Origin: an uncultured Collinsella sp.
Lineage (GTDB): Bacteria; Actinomycetota; Coriobacteriia; Coriobacteriales; Coriobacteriaceae
NCBI GenBank assembly: GCA_900752275.1
Contig: CAADUS010000115.1
Location: 1-5,292 of the forward strand
Length of the DNA stretch: 5,292 nt
Direction: 5' to 3'
Shown here: piece by piece, positions 1-5,292 of the stretch
Position numbering within the stretch: position 1 is the first letter of the stretch
Layout: each line of letters begins with the position of its first letter
The notes under the pieces: generated by a model
What the model saw: the letters and a program-made list of their open reading frames with translations, nothing else
Told to the model about the DNA's origin: nothing
The model's database searches: none
Position numbers and translations under genes: made by a program

Positions 1-1371
1 CGTGGACTTGACCTTGTAGAGCGTGCCGCCCACGCCGTCCTTGAGGGAGCCGGCGTAGGGAACGTAGGAGTCGACGCCCTCGACGAAGCTGAGCTTCGCG
101 GCGCCGCCCAGGTCGTAGCGCTGCCAGTTGCGGGCACGCGCGGAACCCTCACCCCAGTACTCCTTCATGTACTGACCGTTGACGTTGACGCGCTCGGTCG
201 GGCTCTCGTCAAAGCGGGCGAAGTAGCGGCCCAGCATCATAAAGTCGGCGCCCATGGCAAGGGCGAGCGTCATGTGATAGTCGTAGACGATGCCGCCGTC
301 GGAGCACACGGGCACGTAGACGCCGGTCTCCTCGTAGTACTCGTCGCGAGCGCGACAGACGTCGATCAGCGCGGTGGCCTGGCCACGACCGATACCCTTG
401 GTCTCACGGGTGATACAAATGGAACCGCCGCCGATACCGACCTTGATGAAGTCAGCGCCGCAGTCTGCCAGGAAGCGGAAGCCCTCGGCGTCGACGACGT
501 TACCGGCACCGACCTTGACGTCCTCACCGTAGTTGGCGCGAACCCACTCGATGGTGCGCTTCTGCCACTCGCTGAAGCCCTCGGAGGAGTCGATGCACAG
601 GACATCGGCGCCGGCCTCGATGAGCAGCGGCACGCGCTCGGCATAGTCGCGGGTGTTGATACCGGCGCCGACCATGTAGCGCTTGTCGCCGTCGAGCAGC
701 TCGTTGGGGTTGGTCTTGTGGCTGTCGTAGTCCTTGCGGAAGACGATTCCCATCAGGTGATCGTTGTCGTCGACGATGGGCAGAGCGTTGAGCTTGTTGT
801 CCCAGATGACGTCGTTGGCAACCTTGAGGCTGATGTTCTTGTCGCCCACGATGAGCTGCTCACGCGGGGTCATGAACTCAGAGACCTTCGTCTGGTGGTC
901 ATCGCGGCTGGGGCGATAGTCACGGCTGGTGACGATACCCAGGAGCTTGCCCTTGGGGGTGCCGTCGTCGGTAACCGGCATAGTGGAGTGACCGGTCTTC
1001 TCCTTGAGCTCGATGACCTGCTCCATGGTCATATCGGGGGTCAGCGTGGAATCGGACTGAACAAAACCAGCCTTGTGATCCTTGACAGCCTTGACCATAG
1101 CGGCCTCGGACTCGGCGCTCTGGGAACCGTAAATGAAGGACAGGCCACCCTCGGTAGCGAGCGCGACACCCATATCGACGCCCGAGACGGACTGCATGAT
1201 GGCGGAAACCATGGGGATGTTCAGGGTGATTGCCGGCTTCTCACCGCGCTTAAAGCGGGTTAGCGGCGTCTTAAGAGAGACGTTGTTGGGGATGCACTGC
1301 GAGGACGAGTAACCAGGGACCAGCAGATACTCCGAAAACGTGTGGGACTCACCGGGAAAGAACGTAGCCAT
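1..1371 (-). CDS. guaB: IMP dehydrogenase, 3' end cut by the window edge
   Basis: IMP dehydrogenase oxidises IMP to XMP with NAD+, the committed step of guanine nucleotide synthesis in the cytoplasm. I translated 457 codons by hand from the ATG at 1369-1371. A barrel N-terminus (HTFSEYLLVPG, residues 10-20; SAIMQSVSG, 56-64) is followed by a tandem CBS region at about 100-220. The barrel then resumes with AGADVLCIDSSEGFSEWQ (253-270), GAGNVVDAEGF and the active-site loop GIGGGSICITRE. The catalytic Cys is residue 319, Asp261 is in place, and the mobile-flap Arg418-Tyr419 pair lies in RARNWQRYD. As I remember the Tritrichomonas foetus enzyme (503 aa), these fall at identical residue numbers, so about 45 C-terminal residues should lie beyond the left edge. 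The start is supported by AGGAG at 1376-1380, four bases upstream. The call is very secure; the protist-like subtype is discussed in the findings. Confidence 0.97.
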   Translation of the reverse strand, partial: MATFFPGESHTFSEYLLVPGYSSSQCIPNNVSLKTPLTRFKRGEKPAITLNIPMVSAIMQSVSGVDMGVALATEGGLSFIYGSQSAESEAAMVKAVKDHKAGFVQSDSTLTPDMTMEQVIELKEKTGHSTMPVTDDGTPKGKLLGIVTSRDYRPSRDDHQTKVSEFMTPREQLIVGDKNISLKVANDVIWDNKLNALPIVDDNDHLMGIVFRKDYDSHKTNPNELLDGDKRYMVGAGINTRDYAERVPLLIEAGADVLCIDSSEGFSEWQKRTIEWVRANYGEDVKVGAGNVVDAEGFRFLADCGADFIKVGIGGGSICITRETKGIGRGQATALIDVCRARDEYYEETGVYVPVCSDGGIVYDYHMTLALAMGADFMMLGRYFARFDESPTERVNVNGQYMKEYWGEGSARARNWQRYDLGGAAKLSFVEGVDSYVPYAGSLKDGVGGTLYKVKST

Positions 1372-1375
1372 GTTT

Positions 1376-1380
1376 CTCCT
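1376..1380 (-). promoter_or_regulatory. Ribosome binding site of guaB
   Basis: On the minus strand AGGAG is followed by AAAC and then the ATG of guaB. This fixes the start codon, and no competing in-frame start with a comparable site is seen upstream. Confidence 0.8.
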
Positions 1381-1429
1381 TTTTCCATGCGACCGGTCGG
1401 CTGCAGGCCTCGTAGGACCCAGCCCAACC

Positions 1430-1441
1430 TTGGGCGCCCAA
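1430..1441. repeat. 12-bp perfect palindrome in the guaB leader
   Basis: TTGGGCGCCCAA reads the same on both strands. A further GCCCAA lies at 1422-1427, two bases to its left, giving alternating half-sites GCCCAA-cc-TTGGGC-GCCCAA. An imperfect copy (CTGGGG) follows at 1444-1449. The palindrome lies between the candidate guaB -10 (1451-1456) and the guaB start, so it would sit at or just after the transcription start. It could be an operator or an mRNA hairpin. Nothing in the sequence says which protein would bind it. Confidence 0.4.
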
Positions 1442-1450
1442 TACTGGGGA

Positions 1451-1479
1451 AGTATCTTAACGCACTTTGACTGCTACAA
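1451..1479 (-). promoter_or_regulatory. Candidate guaB promoter
   Basis: On the minus strand TTGTAG (1474-1479) and GATACT (1451-1456) are separated by 17 bp. They are partial matches to the sigma-70 -35 and -10 boxes (3/6 and 4/6). The transcript would start near 1444 and have a leader of about 70 nt. The matches are weak; an alternative -10, TAAGAT at 1454-1459, lacks a suitably spaced -35. Confidence 0.3.
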
Positions 1480-1480
1480 T
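1472..1480 (+). promoter_or_regulatory. Candidate extended -10 promoter of the ModE-like gene
   Basis: TGC followed by TACAAT (1475-1480) fits an extended -10 element (TGn plus a 5/6 match to TATAAT). No good -35 is seen 17 bp upstream, as is common for extended -10 promoters. Transcription would start near 1487, leaving a leader of roughly 75 nt before the ModE-like gene. It overlaps the candidate guaB -35 on the other strand. Confidence 0.4.
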
Positions 1481-1564
1481 GCATGATTTAAGAAGAGCAC
1501 ACGAGGGTTTGACGCTGGCATTGAGTTTGCCCAGCAAACACTTTAGCGGGGAGACGTGGAGCGT

Positions 1565-1909
1565 ATGAAGTACAAGACGACGGCAAAGCTGGTCATTCAA
1601 GCGTGCGACAAGGATTTGCCGGGCGTCTTCGGCCACGGCTGTGTCTTGCTGCTGCAAGGTATCGCCCGCGAACACTCGCTCAACCGTGCCGCCAAGAGCA
1701 TGGGCATGGCGTATTCCAAGGCCTGGCGTATCGTAAACGAGGCAGAAGGCCAGCTGGGATGCAAGCTCATCGAGCGAGACGGAGCCCGCGGATCCACGCT
1801 CACCCCCGCCGGCGAGCGAGCCATCGAAGTCTACGAGACGTTGCAGGGCGAGATCAACAACGTCATCGCCACCAAAGCCAACGACCTCATCGCCAGCATC
1901 AAAAAGTAG
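1565..1909 (+). CDS. ModE N-domain-like winged-helix DNA-binding regulator
   Basis: A 114-residue protein consisting almost only of a winged helix-turn-helix of the ModE N-terminal / LysR-like type. The HTH spans about residues 37-58 (HSLNRAAKSMGMAYSKAW, with the family-typical AAK-G-MAYSKAW pattern). The wing follows at about 64-82 and ends in STLTPAGE. A helical tail (about 83-114) could mediate dimerisation. The C-terminal molybdate-binding TOBE (MOP) domains of full-length ModE (about 260 aa) are absent, so molybdate sensing cannot be assumed and no target is evident. I prefer the ATG at 1565; a GTG at 1556 is in frame. GGGGAG at 1548-1553 is only 2 nt from the GTG but 11 nt from the ATG, and GGAG at 1558-1561 is 3 nt from the ATG. 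The gene is divergent from guaB and convergent with the PLP-fold gene. Confidence 0.85.
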   Translation: MKYKTTAKLVIQACDKDLPGVFGHGCVLLLQGIAREHSLNRAAKSMGMAYSKAWRIVNEAEGQLGCKLIERDGARGSTLTPAGERAIEVYETLQGEINNVIATKANDLIASIKK

Positions 1910-1949
1910 CTAATTTGGGACGGGGCTTTTTAGCTGCACAACCCCTTCT

Positions 1950-2024
1950 CATAAGTTGCGGTGAAATAGGGACTGTTTATGCGATTAAAGCCGTAAAACA
2001 ATCCCTATTTCACCGCAACTTATG
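1950..2024. repeat. Long near-perfect inverted repeat, REP/MITE-like
   Basis: The arms at 1950-1978 and 1996-2024 are 29 bp each, with one mismatch (C1973 against A2001) and a 17-nt loop. The left arm begins CATAAGTTGCGGTGAAATAG. It occupies most of the gap between the convergent stop codons at 1909 and 2045. Neither arm is followed by a T-tract on either strand, so it is not a classic intrinsic terminator, though the RNA stem could still stop transcripts or protect 3' ends. Its length and regularity suggest a repetitive palindromic element or a small non-autonomous transposon remnant. No target-site duplication is visible next to it. Confidence 0.75.
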
Positions 2025-2042
2025 GAGTTGAGGATGATTTAG

Positions 2043-3035
2043 CTAGTTGCGAAGGGCGTTGTCAAGGGTTGACGCTACAACCAGTGGGTTGTCGGTGCCG
2101 GCGAAGAGGCGGATGGTGCTCCCCTGCTTGCCGCGTGGGGCCGAAAGACGCGTCGTTGCGCCGCCGGCAGGCGATGTGCGAAACTCCCCCGGCAAAGCGT
2201 CGAACAGCTCTCCTGCGCTAAGCTCGATAAGGTCAAACTCAACTGCCGGGCCAAAACCATGCTCGAGAATTCCCGTTGCAACAGCATGGTCAGGATGCGA
2301 GCTCAGCCCGGGATAGCGCACGTTGCGCACCATCTCGTTGGCGGCCAGATACTCAGCCAGCGCACGGGCGCGGTCGAAATGCGCCTGCATGCGGGCGTTA
2401 AGCGAGGAAAGCCCGCGCTCCAGCACGTCGGCCTCCTCGGCAGAAAGGTCGACTGCCGACGCACCGCAGCCTGCAAACAACACGTGCGCGCACTCGGCAG
2501 CAGCATCCACACGATGGCGCTTGAGCTGAGAGCGCGCCACCGAAGCGGCAACGAGCTTGCGCGGAGCCCTACCTGCACACACGCGATCGAGCGCTTCGAG
2601 GGACAGCACAGCACCCAGCCGCAGCGGATCGCAGCCAAAAGCCGACGCCACGGTGTTGTCCACAACCAGCAGCGCATGGGCCTCACGCGCTGCGCGGCCC
2701 AGAGCGCGAAGGTCGGGAACGCGCAGACCAAACCCGCCGATAGAGTTGACGAACCACCACAGGTGCGGCCCCTCGGCATCAAACGAAGCATCAAAACCCT
2801 CGGACGCGGCGGTAAACACATCGGCGGACGGTGAGCCCACCAGCACAACATCGCAGCCATCAAAGCCGCGCGCAAACGCACCAGCAAAGTCATCCGCAAA
2901 GGCCACCAGGCGATCGCCGGGACGCACAATCCCCAACAGCGACAGCGCCGCCGGCACATGCGAGGCCGCAACAAGACGCGCCTCACGCGCGCCGACCCTT
3001 GCAGTCCAGGCATCTTCTAGTTGCTGTACATCCAC
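2043..3035 (-). CDS. Cys/Met-metabolism PLP-fold protein, probable pseudoenzyme
   Basis: About 330 residues with the fold pattern of cystathionine gamma-synthase/lyase-type aminotransferases (usually about 380-400 aa). Recognisable landmarks, in order, are LVAASHVPAALSLLGIVRPGD near the N-terminus, LLVVDNTVAS (the cofactor-ring Asp at residue 126), PLRLGA, ERGLSSLNARM, VRYPGLSSHPDH and the C-terminal GSTIRLFAGTDNP. Aligned without gaps from VVDNT, the Schiff-base Lys position falls on Arg151. The N-terminal segment carrying the neighbour-subunit Tyr and Arg is missing, and the usual ASGMAA and ESPxNP motifs read ASHVPA and VNSIGG. A usual PLP reaction is therefore doubtful. The frame is intact, so this is not an obvious pseudogene. 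I chose the GTG at 3033-3035 because AAGGGA (3045-3050) lies 9 nt upstream; an in-frame TTG at 3057-3059 gives 338 residues but falls in a terminator T-tract. The substrate is unknown. Confidence 0.8.
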   Translation of the reverse strand: MDVQQLEDAWTARVGAREARLVAASHVPAALSLLGIVRPGDRLVAFADDFAGAFARGFDGCDVVLVGSPSADVFTAASEGFDASFDAEGPHLWWFVNSIGGFGLRVPDLRALGRAAREAHALLVVDNTVASAFGCDPLRLGAVLSLEALDRVCAGRAPRKLVAASVARSQLKRHRVDAAAECAHVLFAGCGASAVDLSAEEADVLERGLSSLNARMQAHFDRARALAEYLAANEMVRNVRYPGLSSHPDHAVATGILEHGFGPAVEFDLIELSAGELFDALPGEFRTSPAGGATTRLSAPRGKQGSTIRLFAGTDNPLVVASTLDNALRN

Positions 3036-3044
3036 AAGGCACCG

Positions 3045-3050
3045 TCCCTT
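3045..3050 (-). promoter_or_regulatory. Ribosome binding site deciding the GTG start of the PLP-fold gene
   Basis: AAGGGA on the minus strand, 9 nt before the GTG at 3033-3035. It lies downstream of the alternative TTG start at 3057-3059 and so argues against that longer form. Confidence 0.55.
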
Positions 3051-3051
3051 C

Positions 3052-3093
3052 AAAAGCAAAAACCCACGATGCGGATGTTCCCCGCATCGTGGG
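3052..3093 (-). terminator. Rho-independent terminator of the sucrose hydrolase unit
   Basis: On the minus strand a perfect 12-bp GC-rich stem (arms 3082-3093 and 3063-3074, CCCACGATGCGG and its complement) closes a 7-nt loop. It is followed directly by TTTTTGCTTTT. It lies 38 bp past the hydrolase stop codon, which fits the end of that transcript. It also ends only 16 bp before the preferred start of the PLP-fold gene, so that gene needs readthrough or its own promoter. Confidence 0.9.
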
Positions 3094-3103
3094 CAACGGC
3101 TGC

Positions 3104-3109
3104 AGTATA
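3104..3109 (-). promoter_or_regulatory. Possible -10 box upstream of the terminator
   Basis: TATACT on the minus strand matches the -10 consensus at 5 of 6 positions, but no convincing -35 lies 16-18 bp upstream (GGCGAT at 17 bp). If used, it would start a transcript near 3097, placing the strong terminator hairpin in the leader of the PLP-fold gene. Confidence 0.25.
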
Positions 3110-3131
3110 GCGCCGATATGCGACGAATCGC

Positions 3132-4670
3132 CTAGATGTTGAGCGTATGATAGGTCACGCTCGCACCCGGAGCGTCAACGGTCACGCCATAGGTATCGGG
3201 ATAGATGCGCGTCGAGAACACGAGCGCGCCATCGTTAACAAACACCTCGACCGACGAAACATCGCCGACAATGCGCACGTTACGAACCTCGTCGACGGGC
3301 TCCCAGCGCACGGTACGACCGCAGCCGGCAGAAGCGCGATCCTCATCGGTAAATCGCATCTCAAAGCGCGCGGGCAGTTCGCCCTCGGCGGGCGCAAACG
3401 ACAGCTTCAGATCGCCATCAACGATCGCGGTAAACGCGCCGTCGACACCGTCGGCAACAACGTCAAAGCAGGTATCGCCGGCAACCTCCAACGAGCCCTC
3501 CCCCACACGCACCGAGGCATAATGGCGCTCGATCTCGCGCGCCGGCTGCTGCAGCACCACGCCGCCGTCACCGGCCGTAAGCTCGCGCGGCACCGTCATG
3601 CAGTGCTGCCAGCCGCACACCACGGTCGGTGCGTTACCATAGGTCGGCTCATCGGGCATGCCCATCCAGCCGATTAGAATATGGCGACCGTCCTCGGCCG
3701 TGAACTCCTGCGGCGCATAGAAGTCAAAACCGGCGTCCCACAGGCGGAACTCGCCCAGCTCATAAGCGTCCTTGCCACCCGTAATGTCGCCCGATACAGG
3801 CATGTAGCCAGCGGCATACACATTGCCGCGATCCCAGCGACCGCCCTCAAGGCCCTGGGGCGAGAACGACAAAAATGCAGCGGTATCGCCATTCGCATCG
3901 AGCTCAATATAGCCAGGGCACTCCCACATAAAGCCAAAACGCTCGGGCGTAGACACACGGCTCTCGAGCTCCCAGCTCAGCATATCGGCCGAGCCATACA
4001 CCAAGATCTCGCCCACATCGCGACCGGCGCCCTCGCCGTGCATGGCGCAAAATCGACTATCGACATGCGGACCATCCACGCGACGACGGGCGCCCAGCAC
4101 CATGTGATAACGCCCGTCCGCGTCACGCCACACCTTGGGATCGCGCACGTGGCAGGTCAAATCCTCGGGATAATCCTCGGACGCCAGCACCACGCGCTTT
4201 TGGTTGAACTCCCGACCGGCAAGGCCATCAACGCTCTCGACATAAACAGTATCGGCGCGGCGGCCGGTATTGACGTAGTCGTACGTGCCGTCTGCATCGG
4301 AAAGCTTAACGTTACCCGTGTACAGTACGCGAATGCGGCCGTCCTCGGCAAGCGCGGAGCCCGAATACACACCATGGCAATCGAACGGCTCGTCGGGCAG
4401 CAGCGGGGCGCCAACGTAGTCCCACGTCATAAGATCGCGACTCGTCGCATGGCCCCAGACCTTAACGCCACCCTCGACATCAAAGGGCGCATATTGAAAA
4501 TAAGCATGGAACACGCCACCCGCCTGGCAAAGACCGTTGGGGTCGTTGAGCCAGCCCGCCGGCGGCATAATATGGAAGCGCTGACCATACGTGCCATGGC
4601 CGCACTCAGAGGCGGCAGCGTCAACAGCGGCAACCAACTTTGCAAGGTCGCGACCAAGTGCATTAGACAT
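3132..4670 (-). CDS. scrB: Sucrose-6-phosphate hydrolase (GH32 family)
   Basis: A cytoplasmic beta-fructosidase, with no signal peptide, that would split sucrose-6-phosphate from the adjacent PTS into glucose-6-phosphate and fructose. All three GH32 catalytic motifs are present in the 512-residue product: WLNDPNG (nucleophile Asp43), RDPK (transition-state stabiliser Asp177) and ECPGY (acid/base Glu250). FHAYFQY, YSGSA, the DFYAPQ motif (315-320) and GWMG also fit. The five-bladed propeller covers about residues 25-350, followed by a C-terminal beta-sandwich ending in TRIYPDTYGVTV. The length is normal for the family. Residues of about 196-219, between MVLGAR and GEILVYGS, look longer than usual. 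AGGA at 4678-4681, 7 nt before the ATG, supports the start. Sucrose specificity is inferred from the neighbouring PTS; other beta-fructosides remain possible. Confidence 0.95.
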   Translation of the reverse strand: MSNALGRDLAKLVAAVDAAASECGHGTYGQRFHIMPPAGWLNDPNGLCQAGGVFHAYFQYAPFDVEGGVKVWGHATSRDLMTWDYVGAPLLPDEPFDCHGVYSGSALAEDGRIRVLYTGNVKLSDADGTYDYVNTGRRADTVYVESVDGLAGREFNQKRVVLASEDYPEDLTCHVRDPKVWRDADGRYHMVLGARRRVDGPHVDSRFCAMHGEGAGRDVGEILVYGSADMLSWELESRVSTPERFGFMWECPGYIELDANGDTAAFLSFSPQGLEGGRWDRGNVYAAGYMPVSGDITGGKDAYELGEFRLWDAGFDFYAPQEFTAEDGRHILIGWMGMPDEPTYGNAPTVVCGWQHCMTVPRELTAGDGGVVLQQPAREIERHYASVRVGEGSLEVAGDTCFDVVADGVDGAFTAIVDGDLKLSFAPAEGELPARFEMRFTDEDRASAGCGRTVRWEPVDEVRNVRIVGDVSSVEVFVNDGALVFSTRIYPDTYGVTVDAPGASVTYHTLNI

Positions 4671-4700
4671 ATCAAAGTCCTAACGGATCGAAAGTTACAA

Positions 4701-4719
4701 GGCGCCAAAGATCGGCGCC
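4701..4719 (-). other. Hairpin in the scrA-scrB gap
   Basis: GGCGCC (4701-4706) and GGCGCC (4714-4719) form a 6-bp GC stem with a 7-nt loop. On the minus strand it is followed by TTGTAACTTT, a poor U-tract. It may be a weak terminator or an mRNA stability element between the permease and hydrolase genes. Confidence 0.4.
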
Positions 4720-4733
4720 AGATGTGGGAAACA

Positions 4734-4756
4734 CCCGCGAGCATACAGCCCGCGGG
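4734..4756 (-). other. Second GC-rich hairpin in the scrA-scrB gap
   Basis: CCCGCG (4734-4739) pairs with CGCGGG (4751-4756) around an 11-nt loop. On the minus strand it is followed by TGTTT. It lies 22 bp after the PTS stop codon and could slow or partly stop transcription before the hydrolase gene. Confidence 0.4.
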
Positions 4757-4778
4757 CACCCCCCTCAATCAAAAACTC

Positions 4779-5292
4779 TTAGGCCTGCTCGGAAGCCTTG
4801 GGCTCGTCCTTGTACAGGACAAACGAAACGCCAAAGGAAACCAGCGCGGCGACCGCAAACATGATCGCGTACTGCACGGGCTGGGCCAGGCACAGCAGGA
4901 TACCGAAGATACCGGTAACGCCCGTGCCGGAAGCAGCAAGCGAGGTGAGCGCGCAGACCAGGGCACCGCAACCGCCGCCGATGCAGCCGGCGATGAAGGG
5001 CTTAAAGAAACGCAGGTTCACGCCGAAGATGGCAGGCTCGGTAATGCCCATAAAGGCGGACAGAGCCGAAGGAAGCGCCAGGCCCTTAATCTTGGCATCG
5101 CGGGTCTTAAAGGCAACGGCAAGCGCAGCGCCACCCTGGGCGATGTTGGCGGCGCTGGCGATGGGCAGCCAGTAGGTCACACCGTACTGGGCGAGCTGGC
5201 CCAGGTCGATGGCGGTGTACATCTGGTGGATACCGGTAACGACCGTGGGGGCATAGAACAGGCCGACGATAAAGGAACCGATGCCGAAGGGC
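4779..5292 (-). CDS. scrA: Sucrose-type PTS permease EIIC, C-terminal part (5' end outside the window)
   Basis: The last 170 residues of a membrane PTS permease of the glucose-superfamily sucrose group (EIIBC), which imports sucrose and phosphorylates it to sucrose-6-phosphate. Key features are VVTGIHQMYTAID (conserved His of the TG-H motif), ANIAQGGAALAVAFKTRD and the substrate-site motif GITEPAIFGVNLR, with its Glu about 85 residues from the right-hand edge. Hydrophobic membrane stretches follow, such as FIAGCIGGGCGALVCALTSLAA and YAIMFAVAALVSFGVSFVLY. The reading frame is open to the window edge, so the internal Met at 5220-5222 is not the start. The protein ends soon after the last membrane segment (YKDEPKASEQA), so no EIIA domain is fused and phosphate must come from a separate EIIA. 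The neighbouring hydrolase supports sucrose as substrate. Confidence 0.92.
   Translation of the reverse strand, partial: PFGIGSFIVGLFYAPTVVTGIHQMYTAIDLGQLAQYGVTYWLPIASAANIAQGGAALAVAFKTRDAKIKGLALPSALSAFMGITEPAIFGVNLRFFKPFIAGCIGGGCGALVCALTSLAASGTGVTGIFGILLCLAQPVQYAIMFAVAALVSFGVSFVLYKDEPKASEQA

Noticed and set aside
274..1263. 329-codon open frame on the plus strand opposite guaB
   Set aside because: It is the mirror frame of the well-supported IMP dehydrogenase. Its composition (Ala/Val/Asp/Gly/Leu-rich) is that of a GC-rich antisense shadow, with no recognisable domain.
1372..1450. Purine riboswitch in the guaB leader
   Set aside because: The predicted leader is only about 70 nt, and I see no three-way junction core or terminator/antiterminator pair, only short palindromes.
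1457..1824. Minus-strand short frames over the ModE-like gene and its leader
   Set aside because: They run against a recognisable helix-turn-helix protein and lack convincing ribosome binding sites or domains.
1910..1945. Intrinsic terminator directly after the ModE-like gene (GGGG at 1922-1925 with CCCC at 1942-1945, T-run at 1927-1931)
   Set aside because: The T-run lies inside the loop rather than after the stem, and the stem is only 4 bp, so it does not fit an intrinsic terminator.
2043..3059. PLP-fold gene as a frameshifted pseudogene
   Set aside because: Family landmarks from the N-terminal to the C-terminal block are all in one uninterrupted frame, and normal GC-rich codon use runs throughout. 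The losses look like divergence rather than a reading-frame break.
2259..3142. Several plus-strand open frames of 100-190 codons opposite the PLP-fold gene
   Set aside because: They overlap each other and the recognisable PLP-fold coding frame, are rich in Arg/Ser/Ala/Pro, and show no family motif.
3147..3677. 176-codon plus-strand open frame opposite the GH32 gene
   Set aside because: It is antisense to a gene with all catalytic motifs intact and has no recognisable features of its own.

Overview
The window looks like a piece of a GC-rich chromosome from a gut actinobacterium, most likely a Coriobacteriia member such as Collinsella. This is inferred from base composition, codon use and the gene set (a sucrose PTS and hydrolase, a protist-like IMP dehydrogenase, a one-domain ModE-like regulator). 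No marker in the window proves the genus.

Layout. Positions 1-1371 (minus) hold all but the C-terminus of an IMP dehydrogenase (guaB), whose 3' end runs off the left edge. It is transcribed divergently from a short winged-helix regulator of the ModE/LysR-type N-domain family (1565-1909, plus). The space between them holds overlapping candidate promoters and a 12-bp perfect palindrome. A long near-perfect inverted repeat (1950-2024) lies between the convergent stop codons of the regulator and the next gene. That gene (2043-3035, minus) is a Cys/Met-metabolism PLP-fold protein that appears to have lost the catalytic lysine and several cofactor-binding motifs. A strong intrinsic terminator (3052-3093, minus) separates it from a GH32 sucrose-6-phosphate hydrolase (3132-4670, minus). 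Upstream of that lies the C-terminal part of a sucrose-type PTS EIIC (4779 to the right edge, minus).

How it works together. The PTS permease and the GH32 enzyme form a sucrose module: uptake with phosphorylation to sucrose-6-phosphate, then hydrolysis to glucose-6-phosphate and fructose. The two genes are co-oriented and 108 bp apart, with two GC-rich hairpins in the gap. The strong terminator ends this unit just before the PLP-fold gene. IMP dehydrogenase is an independent housekeeping gene for GMP synthesis.

The items most worth following are the apparent PLP-fold pseudoenzyme, the IMP dehydrogenase that matches the Tritrichomonas foetus enzyme almost residue for residue in its catalytic half, and the 29-bp-arm inverted repeat. 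I found no clear case for a wholly new multi-gene system.
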